47,802 nt of DNA from Anaerolineales bacterium (GCA_030680795.1 JAUXUL010000009.1:1-47802); one strand, 5' to 3'; shown: positions 33,961-42,253, counted from the first letter of the stretch. Notes: generated from the letters alone by a model not told the origin. A program made the numbers and translations.

Positions 33961-34325
33961 AAGTGAGCAGTGAGTGCGCGCCAAACGATGGCTTAGCGTG
34001 TGGGCATGGTGGGCAGCTGTGCGTAGGCGAGTGTTCGTCGAGCTTCCGCAAGAAGGGGAATTGCCGAGTGTTTGGCTCGTCCTTGACCACCAAAGCCGCG
34101 GAATAAAAAAGCAAGGGTCTGCCCGAGAGGGATGGCGATTGTCCACCCTTGCTTTTTTATGGGCTGGTGGTAATGCCAAGCGCGAGCAAGGGAATGAATT
34201 GCGGCTGCGCTCTGCTGTCCCACGGTTGCATGCACACAAAGCGACGGCGAAAATAAAACAGCTATGCAGTGTAATAGCTGTTTTTTGGCCGTAAGCCGAA
34301 GTTTGAGCGTGGACGAATGTGAACG
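33961..34325 (+). ncRNA. Large structured RNA, copy 2
   Basis: It pairs with copy 1 at 30447. Equivalent stems are GTGTTTGGC/GCCAAGCGC (34078-34086/34175-34183, two G-U pairs), AAAAAAGCAAGGGT/ACCCTTGCTTTTTT (perfect, 14 bp), GCTGTC/GACGGC, and AAAACAGCTAT/ATAGCTGTTTT around the loop GCAGTGTA. The sequence GAATGAATTGCGGCTGCGCT is kept almost unchanged. The G-U pairs would be A-C mismatches on the other strand, so the plus strand is transcribed. A degenerate tRNA-like sequence follows after 32 bp. Confidence 0.75.
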
Positions 34326-34357
34326 ACCCCTGCAATAAATCAAAAAAGCAAAAGTGA

Positions 34358-34434
34358 GCCAGATAAGATTCGAACCAATGACCAAGCGATTTTAGGTTTT
34401 ATTCCTGATCGGTTATGATTTTGGGCATATCTGG
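34358..34434 (-). pseudogene. Degenerate tRNA-Leu-like sequence
   Basis: On the minus strand CCAGATA and TATCTGG pair as a 7-bp acceptor stem. TTCGAAT is a proper T loop between imperfect ATTGG/CTTAT arms. A long variable region (class II, Leu-like) follows an anticodon loop AATAAAA, which lacks U33 and would give UAA. The D arm is not recognisable. It is probably a decayed or phage-type tRNA. Confidence 0.45.
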
Positions 34435-34638
34435 AATTGTTTTCAAGCCAATAAAAACAATTGTCAAAGTTATTGGAAGAAATGCGCAAAGCCCTACTTC
34501 ATTTATGTTTGTAACCTCAAAGATAAATGTGCCAATGCAAATAGCTAATAGGAAACGAATTTCATTATTTCTCATAATAGAAACCTTTGTAAATATTTAG
34601 GACTCGATCCTAGAACCTAACGGTGTTTGGTTCAAATC

Positions 34639-35628
34639 CTATTGGAGTAATTTATACAGATCTCCTGCTTCTTTACAAAGCTCAATACATCTATCAACCC
34701 ATGACTGATACCAGTACCAAGCCCCCTGAATCTCAATACCGTATCCCTTGGCTGGATTCTTTGCGTCTTCTTGCTTCCACATCTTCAAATGCTCAGGCAT
34801 AATACGAAACTTGAGAAACCCAGCTTCTTTAATCTCTGTGACGACGTCGGTGGCGCGATACTTAGGCTTTTCTACTTCTTTTTTGACCCAATACTCTTTA
34901 TCAATAGCCTTGGCGAGTTCAGACTTTGGATCAATAAACTCGATTACACGGTCCGCTTGCCCTGGGCGATTTACCAACTTTTTCTTAAAAAGCAACCGGA
35001 ACGAAAAGCGAGGACTATTGTATTCTTCATGACTTAATGCACCATCAAATTCAGTAATATAGGAACGTAGCCGTTCCGGGATTGTTGCCTCCGGCAACAG
35101 ACCTGATAGTTGCTCTTCACTTAACTGCAAAAACTGGATACTATAAGCGACTTGCTTATCAATACCGTAACCATCCCCAAATAACTCTTTCAAGTAATCG
35201 TTGTAGTTGATTGCACTGGCCTGAAATCTTCCGCTCAAGTATGAGTCAAGAGATAGTGTCATTTGATGTTCAATTTCGTGACGTAAGCCAATCAGAAACC
35301 GCAAGTTATTTGAGGCATCTTTATCAATTGGATTGTTCTTTTCGTTTAAGCAACGCTCCAACTCCCAGTACTTGAATGCGCCGTGTTTAGTCTTATCAAA
35401 TACTCGTCTTTTTCCTTTTTGACTAAAGTATCGATATTCAATGCCTTGATTTCGATAATACGCGTGGAGCAAGTAAGTCCATGCTATAACCATCAGGACG
35501 ATAAATGATTCCGCCTTGAAAGTGACATGAGGGTCGTTATAGGTGCGGATTGCATTCAAAGCGGCCTCACGAGACTTTGATATCAACTCACTCTTTAGTG
35601 AGCCTATTCTCCTTACTCGTTTTGCCAT
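34639..35628 (-). CDS. DUF3644 HEPN-like protein
   Basis: The 329-residue protein matches DUF3644: SREAALNAIRTYNDPHVTFK at the start, WTYLLHAYYRNQGIEYRYFS, and RHEIEH at residues 116-121. RHEIEH is an R-x4-H HEPN ribonuclease motif. A C-terminal region (YRATDVVTEIKEAGFLKFRI) may recognise a target. DUF3644 proteins occur in antiphage abortive-infection settings. It lies 110 bp downstream of the helicase gene on the same strand, so it may be a toxic back-up for that restriction system. Confidence 0.8.
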   Translation of the reverse strand: MAKRVRRIGSLKSELISKSREAALNAIRTYNDPHVTFKAESFIVLMVIAWTYLLHAYYRNQGIEYRYFSQKGKRRVFDKTKHGAFKYWELERCLNEKNNPIDKDASNNLRFLIGLRHEIEHQMTLSLDSYLSGRFQASAINYNDYLKELFGDGYGIDKQVAYSIQFLQLSEEQLSGLLPEATIPERLRSYITEFDGALSHEEYNSPRFSFRLLFKKKLVNRPGQADRVIEFIDPKSELAKAIDKEYWVKKEVEKPKYRATDVVTEIKEAGFLKFRIMPEHLKMWKQEDAKNPAKGYGIEIQGAWYWYQSWVDRCIELCKEAGDLYKLLQ

Positions 35629-35738
35629 GTTTGATCCTTAAAGTGTTTAACGGTTTGCGTTACTTGCTGGTGGGCGTGGAATCTGCTTGGGATAAAACAT
35701 CTCGGAGATATAAAAATACTTGAAAATACCACCTTATA

Positions 35739-38276
35739 CTATTGTACATTCTCAAATATAGATTGATAATCTTTTGAACTTAACACCGTATCATAAAGCC
35801 CAATATCTTCACCTTCATGTTTATTAATCCCCGTATAAGCCAGACTGGAATCTTCGTATCTCTTGAATTTATATACGGCATCATTCATCAATGCGCTATT
35901 AAATAGGTTGAGGCTAACAAGTAACTCGAAATCTTTCACGGTCAAGCCTGTAACTTTCTTGAAAAGACCTGGTTCGAGTTGGGTAATGATGTCTCTTAAT
36001 GCCCGTTCTCTGTAATCGGTGAGATACATAAAGATTGGAACACGGGTGGCGAATTTGATTAACTTATCCTGTATCTGCTTGCGAAGACCCTTGTATTCCT
36101 TTTCGTCTTCGGTCAGTTCTTTTTTCTTCTTGTCCGATAGTTCCTTATCGTTAGCGTCCTTCTTGGCTTTCTTCACAGCCTCCGATTTGTTGATGATGGT
36201 TTCTATATCCTGATTTAGAGTACGGAAACCTTCAATACTCATGAGCGCATTCAGGGCGGTTTCGTTCGCCATTAATTTTTTCAGAGTGTCATTATCTACA
36301 TTGACCAGCAACGCGCTTTCCCAACGCCGCGCTAGCAGGGTGGCGGTTGTGCCGCTCATTGCCATATCCAAAATGCCTGCGGCGTCTATTTGTTTCATGG
36401 AACTGCCATCATAAGCAAGCACAGGCAGGAAACTGATAAATTCTTCAACCTTCTTTTCAGGATTGATTTCGTTGACATTCAAGCGACAGCCATAATCGGC
36501 AATTTGACGTAAGGCTCTATTTGGTGCGAAATCAAAGACATAACATTCTTCTTTTATGATTTGTTCTTCATTCGGTGAATCTCCATCAGGATTTTTTATC
36601 GTCCACGGAGATTGCACACGAAACGCCGCTTGAAAATACGTTTCAGGGCTGGATGAATTGCGGAGGATGAAAATTCCCGTCCACGGTTTGACGGTTACAC
36701 CTGTGGTCAACTTGCCGCATGAAAGCGTGATGGTCTTTGATTTCAGCGGTTCATCCATTGCTTCCTTTACAGGAGGCAATGCCCACACGCCAATGCCCGC
36801 CTGACTACCAGCGGCGACAACTACCTTGTAATCGTGATAAAACTTGTTTTGTTTTTGCGTGAGCAGGTTGCTCATGGCGTGACATGACGCAACGCTTGGC
36901 AAAAACCAGAAGGTGTGCGATAGGACTTTTAACAGCGGCGCATGGGAGAAAGGCATGGGAGGTTTCTTCGCGCCGAGTTTGAGATTATCAAGCGTGGTTT
37001 CCATAAACGCGCCGCGAATCAAATCCAGCCATTTTTGAACTTCATCTTCATATGTAAACCTTGCCATTATTCCTGCGCCTTCCGCTGAGAAGAAGATATT
37101 CAAATCAAACTCGTCATACTCGCCTTGCATGGCAATCTCGCGGATGGTGTCGGGCATTTGATAGGTAAGCAAAACCATGCGCGGCAACATGGCGTAGGGA
37201 TTTGCTTTGCCTTTCCAATCTCGCTTGGCGCGTTGTTCGTCTGAATACGTCCAATTGAAAATTTGCTCTTCGATAAATTCGCCTGACGCTATGGCGCGGA
37301 AGGGCGTGCCTGAAAGATAGAGATAAGCATTTGTGGTGATTGGCATGATGGCTTCATCGAAAATAATTTCATCGTAGCCCTCTTCCTTCAGGATTTCTTG
37401 ATTTTCACGCATGACGGCTAAATCATCTTTGTTTTTTTCAAATAACTCCTTAGCGTTATTTCTCCATGCGCCAAAGTGATATTCATCGAAAATGACGCAA
37501 TCCCATTGCGTAGTATGTACCCATTCATTTTTGGTCTTGATTCCGCCTGTGCTTTTGTTCTTGCCTAAATAATCTTGAAACGAGCCGAAACAGACGAAAG
37601 GTTTTTTCTTGTCTGCGTCTTCATAAGACAGCCCGCCTGGTGAAATAAACTGCCAGCCTTTGAAATCCAAATGACCTTTCAAATCGTCTTCCCATGCGCT
37701 TTGCACGGCGGGCTTAAAAGTGAGCACCAAGACCTTTGACCATTTCATTTTCTTTGCGAGTTGATACGAAGCAAAGGTTTTGCCGAAACGCATTTTTGCG
37801 TTCCAGAGGAAATGCGGTGTCTTGTCCTTGTTTTCTTTTTCCCTTTTGAAACTCTTGAAGTATTCAGCGGTCTTTTCCACCGCTTCTGCTTGTTCGGGTC
37901 TCATTTTGAAATCAAGTGTGCGATTTTCTTCGTTGCGCTCGCCTGTTTTGACGGCGAGATAGGCGGCTTGCACTTCCCTGACTGAACACGCAAACCATTC
38001 ACCTTTTGAGTTTTTAATTCCGATACTTCGCAAATGATGGTGAACTTCGTGGTCGTCGAAGACTGTGCCGTCATTCTTCATAGCGGATTCTTCAAATACA
38101 ATTCGATACGGCGCTGCCCCTGGGCGCAGGGTAGGATATTGTTGCGCGACGCGCCCCTGTACATTGACTGTGGTGTAACCGATTTTGAGCAAGCCTTTGT
38201 ACTGCGGATTTGTGTCTTCGTAGGCGTAAATTGCAGGGTGAGTATCAGGACGCGGGGGGAAGAAGTCTTTATTCAT
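35739..38276 (-). CDS. GIY-YIG nuclease fused to superfamily 2 helicase
   Basis: The 845-residue protein starts with a GIY-YIG/T5orf172-like domain (about 14-105): IYAYEDTNPQYKGLLKIGYT and GRVAQQYP. A helicase follows with Walker A-like NAKMRFGKTF (159-168), DEYH at 264-267 and later YLSGTPFRAIASG. The last third is helical and Lys-rich. It resembles restriction subunits that translocate on DNA and cut with a fused nuclease. Its start overlaps the end of the methylase gene by eight bases, so the two belong together. The system type cannot be named with certainty. Confidence 0.85.
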   Translation of the reverse strand: MNKDFFPPRPDTHPAIYAYEDTNPQYKGLLKIGYTTVNVQGRVAQQYPTLRPGAAPYRIVFEESAMKNDGTVFDDHEVHHHLRSIGIKNSKGEWFACSVREVQAAYLAVKTGERNEENRTLDFKMRPEQAEAVEKTAEYFKSFKREKENKDKTPHFLWNAKMRFGKTFASYQLAKKMKWSKVLVLTFKPAVQSAWEDDLKGHLDFKGWQFISPGGLSYEDADKKKPFVCFGSFQDYLGKNKSTGGIKTKNEWVHTTQWDCVIFDEYHFGAWRNNAKELFEKNKDDLAVMRENQEILKEEGYDEIIFDEAIMPITTNAYLYLSGTPFRAIASGEFIEEQIFNWTYSDEQRAKRDWKGKANPYAMLPRMVLLTYQMPDTIREIAMQGEYDEFDLNIFFSAEGAGIMARFTYEDEVQKWLDLIRGAFMETTLDNLKLGAKKPPMPFSHAPLLKVLSHTFWFLPSVASCHAMSNLLTQKQNKFYHDYKVVVAAGSQAGIGVWALPPVKEAMDEPLKSKTITLSCGKLTTGVTVKPWTGIFILRNSSSPETYFQAAFRVQSPWTIKNPDGDSPNEEQIIKEECYVFDFAPNRALRQIADYGCRLNVNEINPEKKVEEFISFLPVLAYDGSSMKQIDAAGILDMAMSGTTATLLARRWESALLVNVDNDTLKKLMANETALNALMSIEGFRTLNQDIETIINKSEAVKKAKKDANDKELSDKKKKELTEDEKEYKGLRKQIQDKLIKFATRVPIFMYLTDYRERALRDIITQLEPGLFKKVTGLTVKDFELLVSLNLFNSALMNDAVYKFKRYEDSSLAYTGINKHEGEDIGLYDTVLSSKDYQSIFENVQ

Positions 38277-39219
38277 TGTCTTCTCCCGTTGTGCGAATCT
38301 TAGAATCTATGAACTCCCACTCTTTTTTGTTAATACCCCATCTCTTCAAAAGCATCTCATCGGTATACTCCCCCTCATATTTTCCTAGATCAGGAATAAA
38401 GATAAAGTTTTGCCTTGTAACATTCTGCGACATTACCGTTTGAAGTAGCAGAAATCTTACCGTTTTGGTAAAAAGATATGACTTGAATGAAATCACCTCT
38501 GCTTTAGTCGAAAAAGCACACGCAACTAAATATGACTCTGTACAACATTCTCCTGGTTTTGCTATTCTTGTATTTCCATCATAGTAAAAACCGACTGGCT
38601 TGGTGAAGTCAGTTTGACCTGCAATAGGCGCAAATGGAATTAGTAGTTTCCATTTTCCGAGCAATCCTTTTTCATCATTAATATCGGATTCATTTGCGAA
38701 CTTCAGTCCAATCTTTTGCATAAACCAGCAAGGTACGCCTCTTTCCTTCGGTTTGTAGGTCGATGGCAATCCGAAAGGCTTCCTTGTGGATACAATATCA
38801 CTTAATCGAACATCATTATTTTCTTTCTCAGCAAGTATCTTGCGTATAATGGGTACAGATTGACCATGTCTAATGAAAGTGGGAAACTCATCAAGTCGCC
38901 TGACTGTAATAACTTGCTCGCCATTGTGTAAACTTGTAACTTCGCAAAGCCCTTGCGAATCGCGTTCCCAAAGAAAGTAACAGACTCCACCAGCAATATC
39001 TACGCCTGGAAAGACTTCAGAAGCATTTTCAAAATCAATAATTTTACGGATTCTGTCATCGCTTAGCATTTCTGACCTGAAATCGTTCAGTCCTTTTCCT
39101 CCCGCAAACCAACGGGACGGAATAATCATCGTTAGAAAGCGCGGATTTAATTTTTTTGCTTGTTGCACAAAATATTGGTATATCGGTCTTGCGCTTGTGC
39201 CCGTCCCCCCCCCCGTCAT
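38269..39219 (-). CDS. Eco57I-like N6-methylase, 3' part after frame break
   Basis: This 316-residue frame begins in the G-run and continues an Eco57I-type methylase: ARPIYQYFVQQAKKLNPRFL and MIIPSRWFAGGKGLNDFRSE are the conserved segment after NPPY. The rest is a target-recognition region. Joined to the upstream frame, with nine instead of ten G, it gives one protein of 510 residues. Without that change it is probably not translated from a normal start (the ATG at 39219 is inside the G-run region). It overlaps the helicase start. Confidence 0.75.
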   Translation of the reverse strand: MTGGGTGTSARPIYQYFVQQAKKLNPRFLTMIIPSRWFAGGKGLNDFRSEMLSDDRIRKIIDFENASEVFPGVDIAGGVCYFLWERDSQGLCEVTSLHNGEQVITVRRLDEFPTFIRHGQSVPIIRKILAEKENNDVRLSDIVSTRKPFGLPSTYKPKERGVPCWFMQKIGLKFANESDINDEKGLLGKWKLLIPFAPIAGQTDFTKPVGFYYDGNTRIAKPGECCTESYLVACAFSTKAEVISFKSYLFTKTVRFLLLQTVMSQNVTRQNFIFIPDLGKYEGEYTDEMLLKRWGINKKEWEFIDSKIRTTGEDNE

Positions 39220-39802
39220 TCAATTGATAAGGCGGATTTCCTGCGATGACATCGAATTTCATTTTGAAGATCTCCTCTGGCTTATCCGTATGGATAAACT
39301 GATAGGCGTGCGATTCAAGCGTTTCGTCCCTGTCGTATTCGTTGATATTTGCCCCGCAAAACTTACAGTGGTCGCCTTCCCAAACGTGAATCACTCGTCC
39401 AAAGATAATGTTACCCTCAGATGTGTCAAAATCTTCGCAAATGGAATATTTACCGTTTGCTTTTTTAGAACAATATATGCTTCGGCGTGAAAGCAGGGCG
39501 GTCATATCGGTAATAGCAATGCCAAAGAGTTGGTTTTTGAAAATATGATTGATTCTTTTTTGCCTGTCTGGAAATTCCTTTTCCAAGCCCACCATTAACC
39601 GCTTTGCAATCTCACGCAGAACGATACCGGTTTTGCAGGCAGGGTCAAGGAAGGTGGCGTTTTTATTACGCCAGATTTCTGCGGGCAGCAAGTCCAGCAT
39701 TTGGTTGGCAATCTGCGGCGGCGTAAAGACTTCGTCGTTGCTCAGATTGGCAAGGCAACTCAATACATCGGGGTTGTAATTTTTACCGTTCAACATCGGC
39801 AA
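39056..39802 (-). CDS. Eco57I-like N6-methylase, 5' part, frame broken
   Basis: The N-terminal portion has SAM-binding motif FLDPACKTGIVLREI (residues 51-65), the catalytic NPPY (189-192) and, between them, a CKFCG pair. After NPPYQLND the coding strand meets ten G, and the frame leaves the conserved sequence (DGHKRKTDIP...) and stops at 39056. One G fewer restores the whole gene. The methylase would add a methyl group to adenine N6 for self-recognition beside the GIY-YIG helicase. Its start overlaps the upstream methylase-like gene by 20 bp. Confidence 0.8.
   Translation of the reverse strand: MPMLNGKNYNPDVLSCLANLSNDEVFTPPQIANQMLDLLPAEIWRNKNATFLDPACKTGIVLREIAKRLMVGLEKEFPDRQKRINHIFKNQLFGIAITDMTALLSRRSIYCSKKANGKYSICEDFDTSEGNIIFGRVIHVWEGDHCKFCGANINEYDRDETLESHAYQFIHTDKPEEIFKMKFDVIAGNPPYQLNDGGGDGHKRKTDIPIFCATSKKIKSALSNDDYSVPLVCGRKRTERFQVRNAKR
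39205..39214 (-). repeat. Run of ten G inside the methylase gene
   Basis: Ten consecutive C on the plus strand (G on the coding strand) lie directly after the NPPY motif. Nine or twelve would keep the gene in frame; ten puts it out of frame. This is the classic layout of a phase-variable switch, though a sequencing or assembly error gives the same picture. Confidence 0.85.
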
Positions 39803-40469
39803 CCTTTAGAAAGTGAGTCAAGGGATACTCTTTCACTGGTGACGGGATAAATACATCCTCCCCGAGATCGGAAAAGAGCGGCAGTTCTTTCATCGCCTCA
39901 TGATCAAGTAATCCATGAAAGGTAAAGTCCCTTCGCTTTATCATGCTTCCGTTGACAGGCGACCATTCCGAAAACACAATCGGCTGTGGATTTTCTCCCA
40001 CTGTCTTTAGTGAGAGCGCGTCTCCCCAGATGATATTCCGCTCAATAATGAATTTGACCACCCTGCGACATTCCTCTTTTGCTGTCTTTTTGAAAAGGCT
40101 GGTGTATTTCTGGTCAACAATTTCAAAAAGCCGCCTGCGGCATTCCAAGACATTGTCTTCGAGAATATCTATGCCGTAGATGGAGGACACAGCGAGCACA
40201 ATATTCCGTTCGTATTCCAACTGACTTTTGCGGTAACAGGATTCGGCAACGCGCAGTTTGCGCTTCAGGATTTCCGTCAGAAAATTCCCCGTGCCGCAGG
40301 CAGGTTCAAGAAAACGAGATTCAATTCTCTCGGTTTCCTGTTTAACCAGATCAAGCATAGCGTTAACTTCCCGCTTGCCGGTAAGTACTTCGCCATGGTC
40401 GGCGACTCTAATTTTTGAGACTATTTGTTTTTCAAGTTTTCTTAAGCTCATATTGTCAAAGTCTATCAT
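39783..40469 (-). CDS. N6-methylase-like protein without NPPY
   Basis: The 228-residue protein carries SAM-binding motif RFLEPACGTGNFLTEI (residues 52-67) and YGIDILEDNVLECRRRL (motif II region), but ends before any NPPY motif. It is the first gene of the cluster and overlaps the next methylase by 20 bp. It may be a helper or partner subunit of the NPPY-bearing methylase or the N-terminal half of a formerly larger enzyme. LLDHEAMKELPLFSDLGEDV near the end is unlike the catalytic half of standard methylases. Confidence 0.7.
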   Translation of the reverse strand: MIDFDNMSLRKLEKQIVSKIRVADHGEVLTGKREVNAMLDLVKQETERIESRFLEPACGTGNFLTEILKRKLRVAESCYRKSQLEYERNIVLAVSSIYGIDILEDNVLECRRRLFEIVDQKYTSLFKKTAKEECRRVVKFIIERNIIWGDALSLKTVGENPQPIVFSEWSPVNGSMIKRRDFTFHGLLDHEAMKELPLFSDLGEDVFIPSPVKEYPLTHFLKVADVER

Positions 40470-40559
40470 ATTTTATCTTTAGGTAATTTTGCTGTCATTT
40501 ATCATAATTTGCGTTTCTCGATAGAATAGAAAGTAGGCAACAAGCACCGCGCAGATTGG

Positions 40560-41030
40560 ACAAGCGCGCCGTTTGCACCCATTTGTTTTTTTTCCGCGTT
40601 TTTGTCTGGACTGTGCGACGGGCAGGAATTGTCAAGGCTCACCAACACGGCAGGCAAGTCTAGCTTGCGCCTTTAGCAAGTCCTCTTTGCTGGCAAGTGA
40701 TCAACGCCATGAGCCTTGACAAGGGCAAACCGACGCACGGTAAAATTCCAGAACGCGGAAAAAACATCTCACAGTGTAGACAATGCTTGCTAAAACCGGG
40801 AAGCGGGTTGTGCGGACGCGTCCGTATATCCCGCGCTGTTTCGGGGTAGATAACATCGAGCGACCATGCAGGCAAGACAACAAATGAATTGCAAGGACGG
40901 TGAAAAGGATGGACAACCCGTGTTGGTCGGGCTGTCCAAGCATTGCGGGAATGCATTGGAATTCCCGTAATGCGGTACTTTTCACGGTCATTCTTGGCGG
41001 GCAGTGACAATGTCCTCAAGACAATGAAAT
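40560..41030 (+). ncRNA. Structured RNA, diverged third copy
   Basis: No gene lies here. Long-range stems are TTTTTTCCGCGTT with AACGCGGAAAAAA (40588-40600/40752-40764), TGTCAAGGCTCA with TGAGCCTTGACA (40630-40641/40710-40721), and GCGGG-CGGACGCGTCCG-CCCGC. The 3' half shares AAATGAATTGC (40882) and the hairpin loop ATGCATTGGAAT (40951) with copy 1, spaced 69 nt here and 72 nt there. The 5' half differs from copies 1 and 2. It borders the prophage. Confidence 0.6.
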
Positions 41031-41042
41031 AAGCAATTCCAA

Positions 41043-41351
41043 TTATTTCTGATTGATCTGTTGAAGAGGTTTTCTTTTTATGGGTCGCAGCAAGAAGAGT
41101 GTCAGGGTGGCGCACATAAAAGAAGTCGCCATGATTGTGTAGAAAGCCATGGGATGTTCAGCCGGGACAATCAGGGAAATGGATTTGAAACCAGCGATAA
41201 AAGCAAGCGGGGGAAAAAACCAAAGGTCCAAGCGATGAAGACCATTCATTAATTTATGACGAATCCATCTTAAGCGAACGTAGCATAAGATAATCTGGAG
41301 TTCTGTTTTATTTAGCGATTGTAGGATTCTTGGTAATTCTTCCGGTTGCAT
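41043..41351 (-). CDS. Two-helix membrane protein at prophage edge
   Basis: The 102-residue protein has two hydrophobic helices (LDLWFFPPLAFIAGFKSISL and FYTIMATSFMCATLTLFLL) and a basic C-terminus (RPIKRKPLQQINQK). It overlaps the end of the repressor gene by 44 bp, so the two are co-expressed. In temperate phages such a gene next to the repressor can give superinfection exclusion, but I see no family match. It is the last gene before the left structured-RNA region. Confidence 0.55.
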   Translation of the reverse strand: MQPEELPRILQSLNKTELQIILCYVRLRWIRHKLMNGLHRLDLWFFPPLAFIAGFKSISLIVPAEHPMAFYTIMATSFMCATLTLFLLRPIKRKPLQQINQK

Positions 41352-41700
41352 TTTTGCCCCGTTTTTTTGTAAGGTGATGACGGAGTTTTACAAATTCAAG
41401 GATATCTTGTTGTTCCTGCAGAGGCAGCTCGTTGGTTAGATGGGTAATCTGCTGGATAAGCTCTGTAACAGTTGTATCTGGGGGTAGTAAGCCAGCTGCC
41501 CGAAAGACTATTTCAGGGGGAAGATCGAATGCCTGGGCAATTCCCTTGCACAAATCAATACCAGGGCCTTTTGAGCCTGTCAGGATGCCGTTAATGGCGC
41601 CGCGTGTAACACCTGCCTGTCGGGCAAGTTCCGACTGGCTAATATTCCGCGTTTCCAGTTCATTTTCGAGCCACTTTGCAAATTTAGTTTTGTCAGCCAT
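41308..41700 (-). CDS. XRE-family phage repressor
   Basis: The 130-residue protein has a helix-turn-helix in residues 10-60 (ISQSELARQAGVTRGAINGI then LTGSKGPGIDLCKGIAQAF), typical of Cro/CI-like repressors. The C-terminal part is helical, with LPLQEQQDILEFVKLRHHL and a basic tail. It is divergently transcribed from the phage genes and would bind the repeated AAGTAT sites in 41723-41795 to keep the prophage silent. No peptidase domain is present, so it is not itself a LexA-type self-cleaver. Confidence 0.85.
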   Translation of the reverse strand: MADKTKFAKWLENELETRNISQSELARQAGVTRGAINGILTGSKGPGIDLCKGIAQAFDLPPEIVFRAAGLLPPDTTVTELIQQITHLTNELPLQEQQDILEFVKLRHHLTKKRGKNATGRITKNPTIAK

Positions 41701-41721
41701 AGCTTACATTTTGTCACAACA

Positions 41722-41810
41722 TAAGTATTCTTAGGTATACATTATGTATATTGATACTTGACAAATGGATGAAACTGAGTATACTGCATAAGTATAGAAC
41801 ACATGTTCTA
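41722..41810. promoter_or_regulatory. Phage promoter with operator array and SOS-box-like site
   Basis: On the plus strand TTGACA (41758-41763), 16 bp and TATACT (41780-41785) drive the phage genes. TATAC-ATTAT-GTATA (41736-41750) is an inverted repeat, and AAGTAT or its complement occurs about four times. Just after the -10, TAGAACACATGTTCTA (41795-41810) is a perfect 16-bp palindrome containing GAAC-N4-GTTC, the Bacillus-type LexA box core. Confidence 0.65.
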
Positions 41811-41915
41811 TTTGTGCAACATCTGGATTTTTGGCAATTCGCGGATGTCCCGCTTGCGGCTCTCTCGTGCGTGGGAGATGAGTCAATCAAAAACACGCAA
41901 TAAGGAATTTATAAA

Positions 41916-42173
41916 ATGAACGTTGGATTTACAGGAATCGTGCGCGAGGTCAAGGATTGGGAAAATGATCAGAAGGGTGTTCCCTTGCCAAAAGAGAAGG
42001 TCACTTCTCAAATCCTTTTCATGGATAAGGATAGTGGCGGTGATGTCTCATTGACTTACCCTGCGGGTCATGGTTTGAGGGTTGGGCAAGAGTTGAAGGT
42101 TGATGCCTTCGTCAAGCCGGTTTATCGGAATTTCAAGCTGACACTGTATGTCCAGGTGCCTCCGAAGAAATAA
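41916..42173 (+). CDS. Small OB-like protein, ssDNA-binding candidate
   Basis: The 85-residue protein is beta-rich: MNVGFTGIVREVKDWEND, SQILFMDKDSGGDVSLTY, GLRVGQELKVDAFV and NFKLTLYVQV. It is about the size of the Ff phage gene V protein (87 residues), which coats single-stranded phage DNA. AAGGA precedes the ATG. It is the first gene after the phage promoter. The assignment rests on length, order and strand pattern only; no diagnostic motif was found. Confidence 0.5.
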   Translation: MNVGFTGIVREVKDWENDQKGVPLPKEKVTSQILFMDKDSGGDVSLTYPAGHGLRVGQELKVDAFVKPVYRNFKLTLYVQVPPKK

Positions 42174-42253
42174 TATTTATTTGGTAGGTAGTGCCATCAA
42201 TTCTACCCATTGCGTTTAGTGTTTCAATGTTTGAGAAAGGGAGATCAACTTCA

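Noticed and set aside
33886-34335. Minus-strand frames of 130-149 codons over RNA copy 2
   Set aside because: Unusual composition, no ribosome site, and overlap with conserved stems; treated as shadows of the RNA.
40660-41115. Minus-strand frames over the third RNA
   Set aside because: Low-complexity, no family resemblance, and they cross strong stems.
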